A stretch of 64,000 nt of DNA, from NCBI GenBank assembly GCA_029204225.1, contig CM055093.1, positions 29,525,777 through 29,589,776 on the forward strand, in the 5' to 3' direction. The stretch comes from Diphasiastrum complanatum (Eukaryota > Streptophyta > Lycopodiopsida > Lycopodiales > Lycopodiaceae). Of this stretch, positions 51,176 to 62,420 are shown one piece after another. The position numbers and the translations under genes are program-made. Positions within the stretch are counted from its first letter, which is position 1; each line of letters opens with the position of its first letter. Below the pieces are notes generated by a model. It made no database searches. It saw nothing but the letters and a program-made list of their open reading frames with translations, and was not told the origin of the DNA.

Positions 51176-52061
51176 TTATGTGACCCAAATACTCGACACG
51201 AATCTTACACAACTCTGTCTTCTAAGCATTGGCATAAACGACAGAAGCTTGTAACTTGCCCAATACGGTCTTGAGATAAATCTCATGCTCCTCGACCACT
51301 TTACTAAAAACCAATATATCGTCAATAAAATTGACGACAAGCTTACCCATATAGTCTCGCAAGACATCGTTCATGAGCATCATGAACATGGCTGGTGCAT
51401 TGGTTAACCGAAATGGCATAACCAAAAACTCAAAATGACCAAAATGGGTTCGGAAGGCCGTCTTCTGGACGTCTTCATCTCGAATCCGTATTTGATGGTA
51501 TCCACTTTTGAGATCTATCTTACTGAAAATGGTTGCACCTTGCAACGCATCCAGTAGATCATCAATCCTGGGCATCAGATACCTGTGCTTTACAGTGATC
51601 TTATTCAATCCTCTGTAATCTACACACATCCGGAAACTACCATCCTTTTTCTTAACAAGTAAAATAGGAGAGGCGAAGGGTGAATAACTAGGACGGATGT
51701 ACCCCAACTTGAGATACTCCTCCAACATCTTTATGACTTCCTCTTCCTCTTTTAGGCTCATCCTATAAAGAGGCCTACATACTGGACTTGCCCCTAGAAC
51801 GAGCTCAATACGATGATCAACTTCCCGTCTAGGCGGCAATCCCTCTAGCATATTACTAATTAGCACGTGTTTAAACTGAGTGCGGATGGACTTCTCCAAC
51901 TCACTTGCTGGGTCACATCTTGGTTGTAATGAAAATGCATGTGCACTAGGGGATGCGAAAGTAAATGAAGCTTCTTGTGGTTTATTAGTGAGTGTGCTTT
52001 TCTGATTATTACCAAAATAAGAATCAAAACTGGAATCAACATTCACATAACACAACCACAA
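51176..52061 (-). CDS. Gypsy reverse transcriptase
   Basis: An open stretch of 279 codons from 52061, with [76 protein letters not shown] and [11 protein letters not shown] (the F-x-D-D active site). It stops at 51222 (a TAG after YANA), and thumb sequence ([13 protein letters not shown]-like) continues to 51176 and beyond. Confidence 0.82.
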
Positions 52062-52064
52062 ATA

Positions 52065-52484
52065 CTAAATCTCCATTCTCTTTATTTGCATATAGGTAAC
52101 AAGAGGACCCTCAACAGATGGTCTCTCCCCCTTTAAGACATGAGACATACCCTCATGCCCAAACTTATACACATGTGACTTAAAATCTATAGCGGGCTGC
52201 TTACTTGCATGCCACCGCTTACCAAGTACAATATCAAACTTAGCTAGTATAGTATTTTCAAAGTCTAACTTCTCGGTATACGTCTGAATAGACAAAGACG
52301 CCCGAGAGACTCTTTCATCCCAAACCTCTGTTCCCTTACCATCTGGCATCTCAACAGTATGCCGGTAATCAGATGGAACAGTAGCTAAGCGAAACTTCCT
52401 CACCACGCGAGAATTGATAATATTATGCGAGGAACCGGTGTCAAATAAGACGAGCACGTCATGACCTTCTAGCTTTCCCATCAT
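52065..52484 (-). CDS. Gypsy aspartic protease
   Basis: An open stretch of 139 codons with LVLFDTGSSHNIINSRVV (the D-T-G active site) and FDIVLGKRWHASKQPAIDF, the flap and second conserved block of retropepsin-like proteases. It cleaves the polyprotein. A TGA-type stop separates it from gag and another from RT. Confidence 0.8.
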   Translation of the reverse strand: MMGKLEGHDVLVLFDTGSSHNIINSRVVRKFRLATVPSDYRHTVEMPDGKGTEVWDERVSRASLSIQTYTEKLDFENTILAKFDIVLGKRWHASKQPAIDFKSHVYKFGHEGMSHVLKGERPSVEGPLVTYMQIKRMEI

Positions 52485-52485
52485 G

Positions 52486-53698
52486 CGTATCAGTTCGCTA
52501 TCTGGAAACGATAAGCTTCACGCGCCTTGTGGACAAAAAACAAACTGGTGCCTCTGGAACAAGCTTCCGCACCGAAATAGTCATGACACGACAAGTGTCC
52601 TCATCGACACTTACCAACAAATCATCCAAAACTTCCTCATCCTTGCCCTCATCTTGACGTTGCCGCATAACATGGAGCTTCTTGCCCGTACATCGAGGAC
52701 AATCTTTGAAAAGATGCTTGCCAAGACAGAAAAAACATAATCCATCTTTCTTGGCCTTTTTCTTTTGCCTTGTCGTAAGCACGACAAGCCATAGGAGATC
52801 CCGCCTTGCGCTTCAAAGTCTGCTGCATCTGGATAGGATCCTTCCGCGAAAAGCCTTTCTGACCAGCTTGGCCAAACTTTAGTGAACCCTTCTTTTGAGG
52901 CCAACTTGGCGCCCCAGATTCAGTCTCGGTGTGCACATTATCTTCAAAGTTGAGAGCTGTAGCAACCGCCTCTTCCAAGGTCTTGCATCCTTCATTAAGC
53001 ACTGAAGGCCTCAACTCTTCACAAAGGCCAAATATGAACTTGTGGACTACTAGCCACTCAGGAATCTCTTTTGGAATCTTGATAAGCGTCTCACGATACT
53101 TATCAGCATATTCTTGCACCATGTACTACCTCTGATGATGCAAAAGCCAAGCATCCGTCGCATGCACATGCTCATGTGGAGGAATGAACTGAGCTCTAAA
53201 AGCCCGCTTAAAAGCAATCCAGGTGGATGGAGCCTGATTAGACTTCAACAACTTGCGCCACCACCTGTCAGCAAAATCAATGAAATGGTAAGCAACTTTG
53301 CGGACCCGCCAACCCTCATCAGTTGGGGACCGCTTCAAATCGAAATATTCCTCCCACTTATGCAACAACTGATCTACTATATCAGTAGTGCGTTGGGGAG
53401 TGTTTCCAATGAATAGGCTTAATATCTTTGTCTTCGGGGTAGGGTGGAGGTAACACAGGATGAACAGCAGAAGACATAAATGTATAAGGATGAGGATAAG
53501 CATGCTGTGAGGAGGACACATAACCACTAGCTACCATCATCGCTCACATCTCTGCGACGGTCTTCTGCACACTATCCATGCGAGCTTGCACAGAAGGGGA
53601 AGCACCAGCAGACGAACTAGCAGCCACTGTAGGAATAGAACTGGCTGGTGGCGATGGGAGGGCAACAGGAGGGCTATATCGACACGGTCGTCTTCCAT
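52486..53698 (-). pseudogene. Gypsy Gag (frameshifted)
   Basis: ATG at 53698 (MEDDRVDIA), followed after a frameshift by an Ala/Ser/Pro-rich start. The capsid-like region has DIVDQLLHKWEEYFDLKRSP, HFIDFADRWWRKLL and WIAFKRAFRAQFIPP, then after a stop near 53128 YADKYRETLIKIP and FGLCEELRPSVL. A Lys-rich stretch leads to a zinc knuckle CFFCLGKHLFKDC, one residue short of the usual C-x2-C-x4-H-x4-C. Confidence 0.8.
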
Positions 53699-54460
53699 AA
53701 TGAACAAAAAGCACAGAAAAAACAAAGTCTCTTTCTGAATGTACACAAAACAAAAAACAAAAAAAATGATTTTTCTTGTGAAAAGGGAAAACAGAAAGTA
53801 AAATAAATCAGCGAAGATAGATCACTCCCTGGTTCCCAAAGACGTAGTATGGATGACCAATGAAGAGGTTGCCGAAAAGAAATTGAAGTTTCGTCGGCTT
53901 TTTGGGAAAACAGGTGAAAAAACAGCACCAAATCAATGCGAACTTATGCACGCTCAAGTCTGCAAACAGGCTGAAGGTACTACTTTAGTAGGTCGCCCTC
54001 CGATAAGGATTCTCCGTGCCAAATCTCAGGTCAAACGGACATACGGCGGAGAAGTTATGACATTTCAACTCCAAAACCACTAAAAAAACATCCAAAATCT
54101 GTGTTTTTGAGCAGAATCAGCGATTTCGGAATCTTGTCTCAGAATTTCAGCCTCACTAGCAGCAATCCAGCACCCCCAAGCACCTGCCGAAATCTCATAG
54201 CAATCCGATAAGCGTAGAGAAAGTTATGGCCATTTTTCAGTTTCCTACAAAATTCATTTTTTCATGTTCAATTCTTTTTCAAACCTGTAAATCCCTGTTT
54301 TTTGGCTCAAATCGAGGCAAATGCTCCCTATTCACCAACGATCCATTGCAGGGCATCAATTCCCCACTTCTCCTTTTGCAATCCCCCAAAAAAAAACTAA
54401 GAGAATTGATGTTTTCTCCACTTTCTCTCTCTAGAACGAGCTGTTCTCTCTCTAGAATGA

Positions 54461-54473
54461 GGCTCTGATACCA
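54461..54473 (-). promoter_or_regulatory. Gypsy primer-binding site
   Basis: TGGTATCAGAGCC on the minus strand, the exact complement of the initiator tRNA-Met end, two bases after the LTR end. Confidence 0.85.
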
Positions 54474-54475
54474 AT

Positions 54476-55082
54476 TGTCACAAGCAAGTCTCTCCAAGCT
54501 CGTGAATCCTAGAAGGCCGGTGTGTCGAATGAACCTCCCAACCATAGGCACCCCCTCTTTGAGTCCTTTCTACCTGCTATTCCCGTCAACTGGCACATGG
54601 CACCTGTTATGGCCATATTCGGTTAAGGACCTGGAATAGTCCTAATATGGTAGACCGGCCCTCCAGTACTCGAGATTATTGGTCAAGCCGAGGTTTAATC
54701 GCATGTCGAGGCCTGTTTGTGACTAATTACCTTGAGAGGACCCAGACACTCTAATTTAGACATATGGAGCATTGCTTGTCTGTGTGACGGATATAGGCAG
54801 GAGGACTGCATGAAGAGATGTGATCTATTTATAGTTGACCTGCATGGGGGTTGCATGGTTTCATGCACAGGACTCTACTCTCTGTATAATGAGGTAGGGA
54901 TTCTCTCGTCGACATATTGGGTTTAGGTTACCAATTCCTCTCTTCTCCTCTTGCTTCACATGGCATGGCTTGGGGGCGAGATCCAGGTTTGATCTAGGAT
55001 TGGTTGGGCGGTTCGGCTCCGTAGTCTCTCTTATTGTGTTCTCCTATCCTCATCTTAGGGGTGATTCTTTAGGGTCTTTACA
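54476..55082 (-). repeat. Gypsy 5' LTR (about 607 bp, start uncertain)
   Basis: On the minus strand it ends TTGTGACA next to the primer site. TGTAAAGACCC at 55082 is the best candidate start, giving TG...CA. No second copy exists in the window to confirm the start; it could extend to 55243. Confidence 0.5.
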
Positions 55083-55243
55083 GCACCCACCTGTGAGTGA
55101 TCAGTCCACTTGGCATGCATGGCCCTGTGACCTGTGAATACTGAGTGACTCATAGGGTACCACCCCCGTGCCCCGCCAAAGACCTGTGACCCGCTTGGTC
55201 ACCCCGACTACTTGTCGGCTAGCATCTCGTCACTGACGGCTAG
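55083..55243. other. Short spacer between two gypsy LTRs
   Basis: 161 bp without coding sequence, either flanking DNA or the outer part of the minus-strand LTR. Confidence 0.35.
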
Positions 55244-55690
55244 TGTTAGGGACCCAACTCCCTTGGGTCCCAAACCCAGACTTGAGACTGGACGATGACT
55301 GGGCCTGTAGACTTGACTGGTGACTCGTGGACCTGCATGGTTGCCACGTGTCATGATCCAGGAGTGCACATGGCTTGGAGTCTCTCTCCTTGGAGGTATA
55401 CAAGGGGAGGAGGACTCATTGGCCATCCATTCTGTCTACCTAGGAGGAGGTGGATGGAGAGCGTGTGCACGGCCAGGATGTTTGCTAGCATGAGGCAGGA
55501 GATCGCTGAGAGCCTAGGCGGTGGTATGGGACGCCGTCTGGGATGGAGGTCGGATCCAGCTTGATACGGTCACAGGCCAGGGCACGGTGGGTGGACCCAG
55601 ATTAGGTCCTATGGCGGGGTGGAACATGATTCGTTCGGTCTCTTGTGGTTAACCGGCACCTGGAGGTTTGCAGTAAGGAAGTATGTAACA
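55244..55690 (+). repeat. Gypsy 5' LTR (447 bp)
   Basis: It starts TGTTAGGGACCCAACT and ends AAGTATGTAACA, two bases before the primer site. The same start recurs at 61041 after the purine tract, confirming the boundary. Confidence 0.85.
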
Positions 55691-55692
55691 TA

Positions 55693-55705
55693 TGGAATCA
55701 GAGCC
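55693..55705 (+). promoter_or_regulatory. Gypsy primer-binding site
   Basis: TGGAATCAGAGCC, one base off the initiator tRNA-Met complement, right after the LTR. Confidence 0.75.
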
Positions 55706-56582
55706 ACTGCATGCTGAAAGCAGGTGTGTTGATCCGTAGAGTTTCTCTTGTAAGTTTCGGTGCTTCTGACAGATTTCAAAACGGATTTAAAATGCATTTT
55801 TTATGCATCTTCTAAGGTTCTTCTTCCCTCTGTTTTTTCAAAATTTTGACGAAAAAAAAGTTAAGGGAAAACAGTTGTGGGGGCCCATGGAAGCCCTGCC
55901 ACGTGGCACTGTCCAAGGGGGGCAGGTGGCGGTCCTTCCTATTAGAAATCCGCTCAGGAATTCTGAATTCCTGGTCGCGATGGGGCCCTCCTCAGCTATA
56001 AACAAAAACTTGATTTTCTTCCATCGATGTTTGACCAGCGGGAGTTACCAAAAAGCATTAAGAAAACCTGCCACGTGGCATCTTATGGGCCAGGAGAGGT
56101 GGCAGTAGGTAGCGCCCTCCTATTGCAATGTATGTCAGATCCTTATCTGAGAAATTCGGGGCCCTCCCTGAGAATCTAGATAAGTTTTCCCCTTCCTATT
56201 GCTGTCTGCCAGCGATGGACAGGTTGAAGGAAAACTAGAGATAGAAGGGGAGAAGGGAACTGTAGGCCACCTGGCAGATTGCTAGGAGAAGGCCGGAAGG
56301 CTGAGGTGGAGGCTAGGTGGCAAGGCAAGGCCACTTGGCAAGTAGTAGGATGGCATGGAGAGGGAGGTATGCCTCTTCCATGCATCTGTTTTGTGTGAAA
56401 AGAGAGGTGGAGGTGGTGGTGCATCCTTCTCTTTGCTTTCTCTTATTCCTCTTGGCAGCCATGGACAATACCATTTGGTTTGTGAAAAGACAGCAAGAGT
56501 AGTCTTGTATCTATCTTCCTTGAGTAGCTTTTGATTCTCTTCTATCATCTCTTCTTAATTCACCTCTCTTCTTCTTGTAAAA

Positions 56583-57590
56583 ATGGAGCCTACTCCTACT
56601 ACACAGCCTATGTCCCCTGTTCATGAGACTACAGCATCTGCCTCTGTTTTAGACCCTGATGCTTTGATGCTGGCTATTAACAGTCTACAGCAACAGATTG
56701 TGGATATGCAAGCAAAGCACAGTCGGGATCAGCAGGATCTCAAGGAATTGACGCAGCTAAGGCAATTGGTGTATCAACCCTTGTTTACTCCTGAAGTTTT
56801 TGCTGGGGAAAAGAAGGATAGAACCCCGGAGGCGGTCTTGCAATGGCTGGATCGATGAAATTCGCACTTTTCCATGCACGATCCATCCGAGGACAACAAG
56901 ATCAATCTCGTCGTCATGTACCTGCGAGGTAAAGCATTTACCTGGTGGCAAGATATAAGGGGTAAGCCTGAAGTTCCTAGGAATTGGGAGGATTTTTGTA
57001 AGGCCTTTAAGGCGGCCTTCCTTCCTATTCTTGATGATTTTGAATTTTACCGTCAATATGCAACAATCCATATGGGAAACCGGCCCCTGGATTAGTATTT
57101 ACAAGAATTTCAAGAGGTCTATTCTTGTTTTGCAACTAGAATAGATTCTTTGCTAGTAAAGTTGCATTTTATACTGGGGTTACCAAAAGACTATCAGCTA
57201 GAGGTCAGGAGGAACCAGCCTCTTACCCTCGAGGATGTTGTTCACTTCACCAGAATCTACGATGATACTCGTACGATGGCTAAGCCTGAGACTGGTGTGT
57301 AAAGGGTAAGAGGCCTTTCTTTCCAAAGAAATCGAAAGACAAGGCAAAGGAGAGGGCTTCAGGTTCAGGGAAATTGAAGAAAAGATCTACCTTGGACCAG
57401 GAAACCTTCATGAAAGCCAAAAGCAACAATCTCTGCTTCAATTGCATGGAACCAGGTCATGTCGCAAAGGAATGTCCAAAGAAACGGAAAGCTAAAGGGG
57501 CATCCTTTAAGACGCCAGGTAACTCTAGCATATCTAGTGTAGATCTTTCCTTTGCTGGTAATTCTGTGTGTGAGCAGGCCAAGCCGTAAC
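56583..57590 (+). pseudogene. Gypsy Gag with zinc knuckle (interrupted)
   Basis: ATG at 56583 (MEPTPTTQPMSPVHE), then a coiled stretch SLQQQIVDMQAKHSRDQQDL and FAGEKKDRTPEAVLQWLDR before a frameshift at 56856. The capsid-like part continues as VMYLRGKAFTWWQDIRGKP, WEDFCKAFKAAFLP, then LILGLPKDYQLEV-like pieces. The zinc knuckle CFNCMEPGHVAKEC (57438-57479) has perfect C-x2-C-x4-H-x4-C spacing. Confidence 0.8.
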
Positions 57591-57596
57591 TGTTTT

Positions 57597-58065
57597 ATTT
57601 GACGATGGTTCCACACATAATTTTATTAACGCTAATTTGTTGCAGAAGCTAAAGGTGGAAACAAGGCAAAGTGACCACCGATACACAGTGAAGCTGGCAA
57701 CTGGAGCAGAAAGCCAAGTTTGGGAACCGATAGTCCCACGTCTACCAATAGACATTCAAGCCTATAAGGATAAATTAGACTTTCATATTATGAATCTAGA
57801 TAGGGTAGATGTTATACTGGGTAAGGAGTGGCTCTATGAGAGGAACGAGTCTATGAAGAAAAACTATGTAACACACAGATTGTCGTTCTTACATAACGGC
57901 TCACTCATAGAATTCAATGGAAATGTTGATATTTCTACTCCGTATATGCTTTCTGCTTTGGAAACTGTTAAATGTATGGATATTGTTGATTGCAGTTCTT
58001 ATTTATGTTGGTTAAAAGATTTTACTTACGTAGTTTGCAATTTTACAATCTCCAAATGGAATTAA
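57597..58065 (+). CDS. Gypsy aspartic protease region
   Basis: It reads FDDGSTHNFINANLL, with D-D-G where D-[ST]-G is expected at the active site, then VDVILGKEWLYERNESMKKN, the second conserved block. The altered active-site residue suggests loss of function. It joins the RT through a linker ending at 58065. Confidence 0.7.
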
Positions 58066-58079
58066 TGTCTAATAACCTA

Positions 58080-59000
58080 AAGCAAGAAAACTCGCCAGAA
58101 GGTGAAATTTTTAGGAAACTTAGACAAGAATTTAACGATGTCTTTCCTGAGCAGCTTCCTGAAGGTCTTCCCCCCTCTAGGGGTGTTGAGGGGTGTTGAC
58201 CATGGTATTAAACTAATTCCTGGTAGTTCTCCTATATCACTGTATCCATATAAGATGAGTACTACTGAAGAGAATGAAGTTTATAGGCAACTGCAAAATC
58301 ACCTTAAGATGGGCCATGTTAGGCCTAGTAAATCTCCCTGGGGGGCACCTGTGCTCCTTGTTGATAAAAAAGACGGAGGTCCTCGTCTTTGTGTGGACTT
58401 TAAAAAGTTGAATAAGTTAACGATTAAAAACCATTATCCTTTGCCGCGAATGGATGAACTGGTTGATCGATTGCATGGTGCAAAGTACTTCACCATTTGA
58501 GATCAGGGTATCATCAGATTCGCATAAAGACTGAGGATGTTGAAAAAACCGGGTTTAGAACTAGGTACGGCCATTATGAGTTTTTTGGTTTTACCATTTG
58601 GCTTGACAAATGCTCCAGCGACCTTCCAGCAGATGATGAACGATCTTCTTCGTCCATATCTGGGAAAGTTCGTAATAGTCTACTTGGATGATATTCTCAT
58701 CTATAGTAAGACCTTGGAGGAGCATGTGGAGCATCTCAGGACTGTCTTAAAGTTACTTAGACAAGAGAAGCTTTTTGCCAAGGAGTCCAAATGTGTGTTC
58801 TTCCAAAAAAGGTTGTTATACCTTGGTCACATTATTTCGGACCATGGCTTGTAAATTGACCCAAATAAAGTCCGACAAGTACGTGAATGCCCTATCCCAA
58901 AAACCATCCGAGAGGTTAAGTCCTTTTTGGGCTTTACGGGGTTTTTTCATAGATTCATTTTGAACTATGCATTAATGCATTGGCCTTGACGAATGTCCTC
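58080..59000 (+). pseudogene. Gypsy reverse transcriptase (frameshifted)
   Basis: Blocks across three frames: [12 protein letters not shown] and [60 protein letters not shown], a TGA at 58498-58500, [55 protein letters not shown] and [13 protein letters not shown]. The active-site LDD is intact. A short duplication (GGGTGTTGAG) at 58178-58195 causes one of the shifts. Confidence 0.82.
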
Positions 59001-59213
59001 AGAGGGACTAAAAGAGTTAGCCGGCACAGTAAGTTTAGTCCTCCAGTTACTTGGACTGAAGAATTGAATCAGAGTTTTGAGAACCTCAAATACTGTGTGA
59101 CACAGTGCCTATTTTACACATAATGGATCCTAACAAGCTGTATGTACTTGAAACGGATGCCAGTGACTATGCTATAGGCGCAGTCCTATATCAGGATGGT
59201 AGACCGGTAGCTT

Positions 59214-60845
59214 TTGAAAGCAAGAAGTTGGACCCTGCTCAAAGGCAGTACCTATGACAAGGAGCTTTTCGTTGTTATTAACGCCCTGAAAGTTTGGAGA
59301 CATTATCCGTATGGCTCCCAGTTTACTATAGTTACTGACCACCAAGCGTTAAAGTATATTAACGATGCGGTCGACCTTAGGGGTCGTAAGGCCAGATGGT
59401 CAGCGATGCTCCAAGAATTTCATTATGACATTGAGTACCGAAAAGGTACTTCTAATAGTGTCGCGGATGCCTTAAGTCGGATTGGAGAGGTTAATCGGTT
59501 AAGCTTTTCTGAGATCCAATCTGAGTTGTATCTGTCCTTAAGAGATTTGTGTAAGACCGATAGGTACTTCGGTCGTATTTGGCTAGACGTCCTGGCAGGT
59601 TCTTCTAGACCTAGTGATGAGCTTGGAATGCAGGATTCCAAGATTTCTCCTCAGGACAAGATACAAAAAGACTATTCCATTAGGAATGGGTTACTTTTCC
59701 GGAATGAACAAGTTTGTGTGCCAGAAAATGATGATATAAGGGCCCAAATCCTGCATGAATGTCATGACAGCCCGTGTGCAGGGGACCCTGGCGCTCAAAG
59801 GACGCTTGACTTAGTAAAAAGGAACTTTTACTGGCTAAATTTAAAAAGTCAATTGGAGGCATATGTTCGCAAGTGTGCGCAATGCCAAGTTAACAAAGCT
59901 GAAAGACTTAAGGCAGCTGGTTTGTTAATGCCCTTGGAAATCCCCGAAAGAAAGTGGGAAAGCATTTCCATGGACTTTGTGGTTGGGCTACCTTGGACGG
60001 GGAAGCAAAATGATGCCATTTGGGTACTAGTTGACAGGCTAACTAAAATGGCGCAGTTCATACCAACCAGACAAACTGTCAAAGCTTCTGAACTTGCACA
60101 GCTTTTCGTGGAAAAGTTGTTCAGGTTGTTTGGTTTGCCGAATGACATTGTGAGTGATCGAGATCCAAAGTTCACTGGCAAATTCTGGCAAGCGGTCTTT
60201 GAGAAATTAGAGACCACTCTAAGTTTGGGGTCATCAGATCATCCTGAATCGGATGGTCAAACAGAGAGGACAAACCAGTCTATGGAAGACCTGCTCCGAG
60301 CATATGTTTCCAGAAGACAGTCGGATTGGGAAAGGTACCTTCCAATGATTCAATTTGCGTATAATAGCGCAAAGCACTCAGCGATGGGTTTTAGTCCATT
60401 TTCTCTAATGTATGGTTTCCAAATTAGGACTCCCATTTTAGTGGGCCTCAAAGGCCTCAAGGTTAAGGCAGCAGTAGATTTCCTACATGATATGCAAGAG
60501 ATGTTGCTTGTTGCTCGTGAAAACGTAAAAACGTCTCAGGATAGAGCCCAGTTTCACGCTAATCAAAAGCGACAACCTAGGGTCTATGAGGAGGGGGCTT
60601 GGGTATATCTTAGAATTCCAAAAGATTCTAAGGTTCTAAGGACTAGAAAATGTCCTAAGTTGTCACCTCGTTACGCAGGGCCATTCCGTATAGTAAAGAA
60701 ACTCCATCGGAATGCGTACCAGCTGGAACTTCCTCAAGGTGTTAAGGTACATCCAGTTTTTCACATTAGTCGTTTAAAGGAACGACTTGGTGGAAAGGAT
60801 GACTTGATGCCTCAGGAGGACTTAGTTCGGCTGGAGGACCTATAA
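59214..60845 (+). CDS. Gypsy RNase H end and integrase
   Basis: 543 codons open. It begins near DKELFVVINALKVWRHYPYG and FTIVTDHQALKYINDAVDLR (RNase H), VADALSRIG, then integrase: [52 protein letters not shown] (first catalytic Asp), IVSDRDPKFTGKFWQ (second Asp), HPESDGQTERTNQ (Glu of the triad), GFSPFSLMYGF, and the C-terminal [20 protein letters not shown] and VHPVFHISRLKERLG. A frameshift at about 59245 separates it from the RNase H start (ETDASDYAIGAVL). The integrase core looks intact. Confidence 0.88.
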   Translation: MKARSWTLLKGSTYDKELFVVINALKVWRHYPYGSQFTIVTDHQALKYINDAVDLRGRKARWSAMLQEFHYDIEYRKGTSNSVADALSRIGEVNRLSFSEIQSELYLSLRDLCKTDRYFGRIWLDVLAGSSRPSDELGMQDSKISPQDKIQKDYSIRNGLLFRNEQVCVPENDDIRAQILHECHDSPCAGDPGAQRTLDLVKRNFYWLNLKSQLEAYVRKCAQCQVNKAERLKAAGLLMPLEIPERKWESISMDFVVGLPWTGKQNDAIWVLVDRLTKMAQFIPTRQTVKASELAQLFVEKLFRLFGLPNDIVSDRDPKFTGKFWQAVFEKLETTLSLGSSDHPESDGQTERTNQSMEDLLRAYVSRRQSDWERYLPMIQFAYNSAKHSAMGFSPFSLMYGFQIRTPILVGLKGLKVKAAVDFLHDMQEMLLVARENVKTSQDRAQFHANQKRQPRVYEEGAWVYLRIPKDSKVLRTRKCPKLSPRYAGPFRIVKKLHRNAYQLELPQGVKVHPVFHISRLKERLGGKDDLMPQEDLVRLEDL

Positions 60846-60869
60846 TCCTTTGTACCTACTGAACCACAG

Positions 60870-61013
60870 GCCATTGTTGATGTACGTCAATGTGGGCTCA
60901 GAAACCGGCAGGTAACTGAGTACTTGGTTCGTTGGAAAGGAAGTTCCGAGGACGATGATACTTGGGAGAAGGAACATGACCTTAAACTGAGATTACTTGG
61001 ATTCCTTTCTTAG
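60870..61013 (+). CDS. Gypsy chromodomain
   Basis: After a stop at 60843-60845 the downstream frame reads VTEYLVRWKGSSEDDDTWEK and ends LGFLS-stop. The Y-L-V-R-W-K-G...D-x-T-W-E pattern is a chromodomain, which in chromoviruses guides integration to marked chromatin. Confidence 0.8.
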   Translation, partial: AIVDVRQCGLRNRQVTEYLVRWKGSSEDDDTWEKEHDLKLRLLGFLS

Positions 61014-61027
61014 ATAAGGAATTTTTT

Positions 61028-61040
61028 AAGGAAGAGGGAA
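61028..61040 (+). promoter_or_regulatory. Gypsy polypurine tract
   Basis: AAGGAAGAGGGAA just before TGTTAGGGACCC. Confidence 0.75.
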
Positions 61041-61057
61041 TGTTAGGGACCCAACTT
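61041..61057 (+). repeat. 3' LTR stub (17 bp)
   Basis: It matches the start of the 5' LTR for 16-17 bases, then departs completely, so the 3' LTR was deleted or replaced. Confidence 0.7.
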
Positions 61058-61507
61058 TCATTGTTTTTGGGAAATCTATGGACACATTCTTGATATCCAT
61101 GAAATTGCAATGCTATATGGGATGCCAAGGTAGCATACTTCATTCTCTCACCCTATGTTGCTAAATATATTTGATGCCAAATTGATTAACACCTCCTTTC
61201 CTCATCCCAAATAACATGCATAAAGTGCTCAAATTGCAGTCTAAGTGATCACTGATAACGTGATATAAAAGAAGCACCTATCAGGAAGAGATAAACTTAA
61301 TGTTTGTGTGCACCTATAAAGTGGAACAACTTTATCACTCCAATGTACAGACTACTTCACTTGTGATTTATGTTATTGGATGGATGCAAACATGAAATGA
61401 AGTATTATAAAGACTCACCGACAAAATTCCTTTTCTTCCAATCCATGCGAAAGCTGACAAAGGCATAAATGAAGAGCTTAGTCAAGATGAGGTAATAGAA
61501 CTCTTCA

Positions 61508-61678
61508 CTAAATAATGTAAGACAATAAAAAGTATAAGGTGAACTCGTTAACCACAAAAAAAACACTTGTTGAATAATCTAAGACAATAATAAGCACTAG
61601 GTAGACTCACACAACACAAAAAAATCACTTCTTGAATAATCTAAGACAACAATAAGTACTAGGTAAAGCCACAGAACA
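61508..61678. repeat. 62-bp tandem repeat, about 2.8 units
   Basis: Units begin near 61508, 61570 and 61632, each with AATAATxTAAGACAA, AAGxACTAGGT and CACAAAAAAA. Units 2 and 3 are most alike. Confidence 0.75.
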
Positions 61679-62339
61679 TATATAATTATCAAGGGAACAT
61701 GCTCAAGGACCAAACAGTATTGGAGGCCAAAGCCTCAAATGATTTAATGAAAAGGCGATTTAAAGGTACAAAGAGCATGAATAACAACTAGAACAAAGCT
61801 AAAACCTAAACCTGGTTTCATAAATACTTTGACCATCCTTTTACCTTTGCAAATGCATACACTAAAAAGATCAAATCAAGCCAACACACAAATAGATGAT
61901 GATCTACCAACCAGGCAACAAATGCCAATATGAAAGAAGGCCATCAAACGCAACAAATCTGAACACATTATAGTCATGAGCTAGAAAGATATCAGAATCA
62001 ATAAATATCCATCACATTACATTTGGATGAAATACCCCACACACAAGAATCCTTGCACCTAGAGCTCACTATTTGCCACACTACAAATACAATTGTGGGA
62101 GAGAGATCTTTTGCCCTAAGATTGATGCATCCAAAATCTAAAGCAAGCATAAAGTAATGGAATCAATCATCACAGTTACTTAATCTAACAAACAAAATCG
62201 ACATGCACTACTCAGAGAGAGAGAGAGAGAGAGAGAGGCAACATAACAAGGATCCTCATATGCAATGAATGAGCAGTACACAACTGGCATGATTTGTCTT
62301 CTTGTGGGATAACTTGGAAGCCACTGCAAGTTGATGTGA

Positions 62340-62420
62340 TGAACCCCAAAGTTGTCCTACAATGAATCTAAATGTTTTTAGAGTACCAAAAAGGTACATA
62401 AGGTTTGCCTTTGACATACA
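62340..62420 (-). mobile_element. Isolated LINE 3' hairpin remnant
   Basis: Minus strand: ACCTTATGTACC-TTTTT-GGTACTCTAAAAACATT. The TTATG lead-in and a perfect GTACC/GGTAC stem (62397-62383) match the LINE family; the (TC)n tail is gone. Confidence 0.45.

Larger units (their letters stand above)
49030..54475 (-). mobile_element. Ty3/gypsy element, minus strand, internal region
   Basis: From 5' to 3' on the minus strand: primer site (54473-54461), leader of about 760 bp, gag (from 53698), zinc knuckle, protease, RT, RNase H, integrase and a chromodomain-like end, then a purine tract CCAGAGGAGGG (49040-49030). A 5' LTR lies at 55082-54476. No 3' LTR follows the purine tract; copia sequence does. 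Scattered stops and frameshifts (about 53110, 51222, 51030, 49950, 49780) show it is inactive but fairly recent. Confidence 0.88.
55244..61057 (+). mobile_element. Ty3/gypsy chromovirus, plus strand, nearly complete
   Basis: 5' LTR (55244-55690), primer site (55693-55705), gag (56583-57590), protease (57597-58065), RT (58080-59000), RNase H and integrase (59110-60845), chromodomain (60870-61013), purine tract (61028-61040) and the first 17 bases of the 3' LTR (TGTTAGGGACCCAACTT). After that the sequence no longer matches the 5' LTR. Several stops and frameshifts break pol before 59214. The C-terminal chromodomain places it among chromoviruses. Confidence 0.9.

Noticed and set aside
61400-61470. 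Short minus-strand exon-like piece with a good GTGAGT donor, considered as a missing THO6 5' exon
   Set aside because: Its possible peptides do not resemble the THO6 N terminus, and the phase cannot be matched.
62214-62237. (AG)n tracts at 62214 and 63507 considered as LINE tails
   Set aside because: No hairpin or ATTAATAAAG lies next to them; the hairpin at 62383 is about 150 bp away.
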